NCBI RefSeq assembly: GCF_014267345.1
Contig: NZ_JACMYD010000005.1
Span: forward strand, 79,989 to 143,988
Length of the DNA stretch: 64,000 nt
Reading direction: 5' to 3'
DNA from: Corynebacterium sp. zg-331
GTDB lineage: Bacteria; Actinomycetota; Actinomycetes; Mycobacteriales; Mycobacteriaceae
A model generated the notes under the pieces. That model did not search any database and was not told the origin of the DNA. It was given only the letters and a program-made list of their open reading frames with translations. Positions 63,805 to 64,000 of this stretch are shown here, piece by piece. The position numbers were made by a program, and so were the translations under genes. Position 1 is the first letter of the stretch; each line of letters starts with the position of its first letter.

Positions 63805-63816
63805 TATCGCAGTGTA
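63805..63816 (-). promoter_or_regulatory. -10 box of a leaderless promoter for the aminotransferase
   Basis: TACACT (63816-63811) ends six bases before the ATG at 63804, so transcription would begin at or next to the start codon. No convincing -35 is visible; that position falls within the rRNA terminator stem. Confidence 0.5.
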
Positions 63817-63820
63817 AACA

Positions 63821-63864
63821 AAAAGTCGGTTGGTGTGACGCGAAAGCGCCGCACCAACCGACTT
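63821..63864 (-). terminator. Intrinsic terminator of the rRNA operon
   Basis: On the minus strand AAGTCGGTTGGTG ... CACCAACCGACTT form a 13-bp stem with an internal loop region, followed by TTTGTTT. It lies 21 bases after the 5S 3' end, the expected place for the rrn terminator. Confidence 0.88.
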
Positions 63865-63885
63865 CCTCAATCCTATGAATTTTTA

Positions 63886-64000
63886 GTGTTGGCAGCAACC
63901 TACTCTCCCACACCCCAACGAATGCAGTACCATCAGCATGAAATGGGCTTAGCTACCGGGTTCGAAAAGGGACCGGGCGTTTCCCCACCACCATCAACCA
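63886..64000 (-). rRNA. rrf: 5S ribosomal RNA, 3' part (cut by window edge)
   Basis: The minus strand reads GGGGAAACGCCCGGTCCC, CGAACCCGGTAGCTAAG, GATGGTACTGCA and GTGGGAGAGTAGGTTGCTGCC, the conserved 5S core and 3' strand. The first few bases are beyond 64000. 16S and 23S genes should lie further right. One change is visible at CCCTTTTCGAACC, where CCCATTCCGAACC is usual. Confidence 0.95.

Overview
The window reads as a high-GC Corynebacterium chromosome. The right third carries a gene neighbourhood that I recognise from memory of C. glutamicum: folA-thyA, citrate synthase, serC, sepH, a TrmH methyltransferase, a purine permease, DUF3027, DUF2771, a CspB-type cold-shock protein, rpf1, an XPB helicase and the 3' end of a 5S rRNA gene. 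The species cannot be named from the sequence alone.

Bases 1 to about 20,100 are one arm of a temperate siphophage prophage. Reading leftwards on the minus strand from the immunity region it has a Cro-like regulator, an antirepressor, a chain of very small genes, a RecE/RecT-type recombination pair with SSB, a replication initiator, small early genes, RusA and dUTPase. Beyond these come an HNH nuclease, an AT-rich candidate packaging site, both terminase subunits, portal, a MuF-like head protein and the start of a scaffold protein cut by the window edge. On the plus strand are a CI-like repressor, an ImmA-type protease, two probable lysogenic-conversion genes (an excalibur membrane protein and a lipoprotein), a terminator and a tyrosine integrase. 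The integrase lies next to a decayed lhr helicase gene, which is probably the insertion locus.

Bases 21,421 to 22,820 hold cysQ and a secreted trypsin-like protease whose tail appears to be cut off. Bases ~22,800 to 46,300 form a foreign-looking siderophore island. It contains a giant nonribosomal peptide synthetase with four cyclization domains, four carrier proteins and two cysteine-type adenylation domains. Downstream in the same operon are a fused thiazolinyl-imide reductase, a type II thioesterase, a YbtPQ/IrtAB-like ABC pair and an ECF transporter (S, T and double-ATPase A). An MFS exporter is divergent. A 15/19 match to the DtxR consensus overlaps the NRPS -10 box, so iron repression is likely. 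The assembly has one-base frameshifts at three G/C homopolymer runs in the first NRPS module. The overall plan recalls yersiniabactin and especially the equibactin locus of Streptococcus equi. The domain order, the missing aryl starter, the Cys-type thioesterase and the two-domain reductase look unusual.

The island ends at a tRNA-Arg(CCT) gene. From there to 64,000 is core chromosome: nucleotide metabolism (folA, thyA, purine permease), TCA cycle (gltA), serine synthesis (serC), cell division (sepH), RNA methylation, cold shock, resuscitation and DNA repair. The window ends in the 5S rRNA gene of a minus-strand rRNA operon with its terminator.
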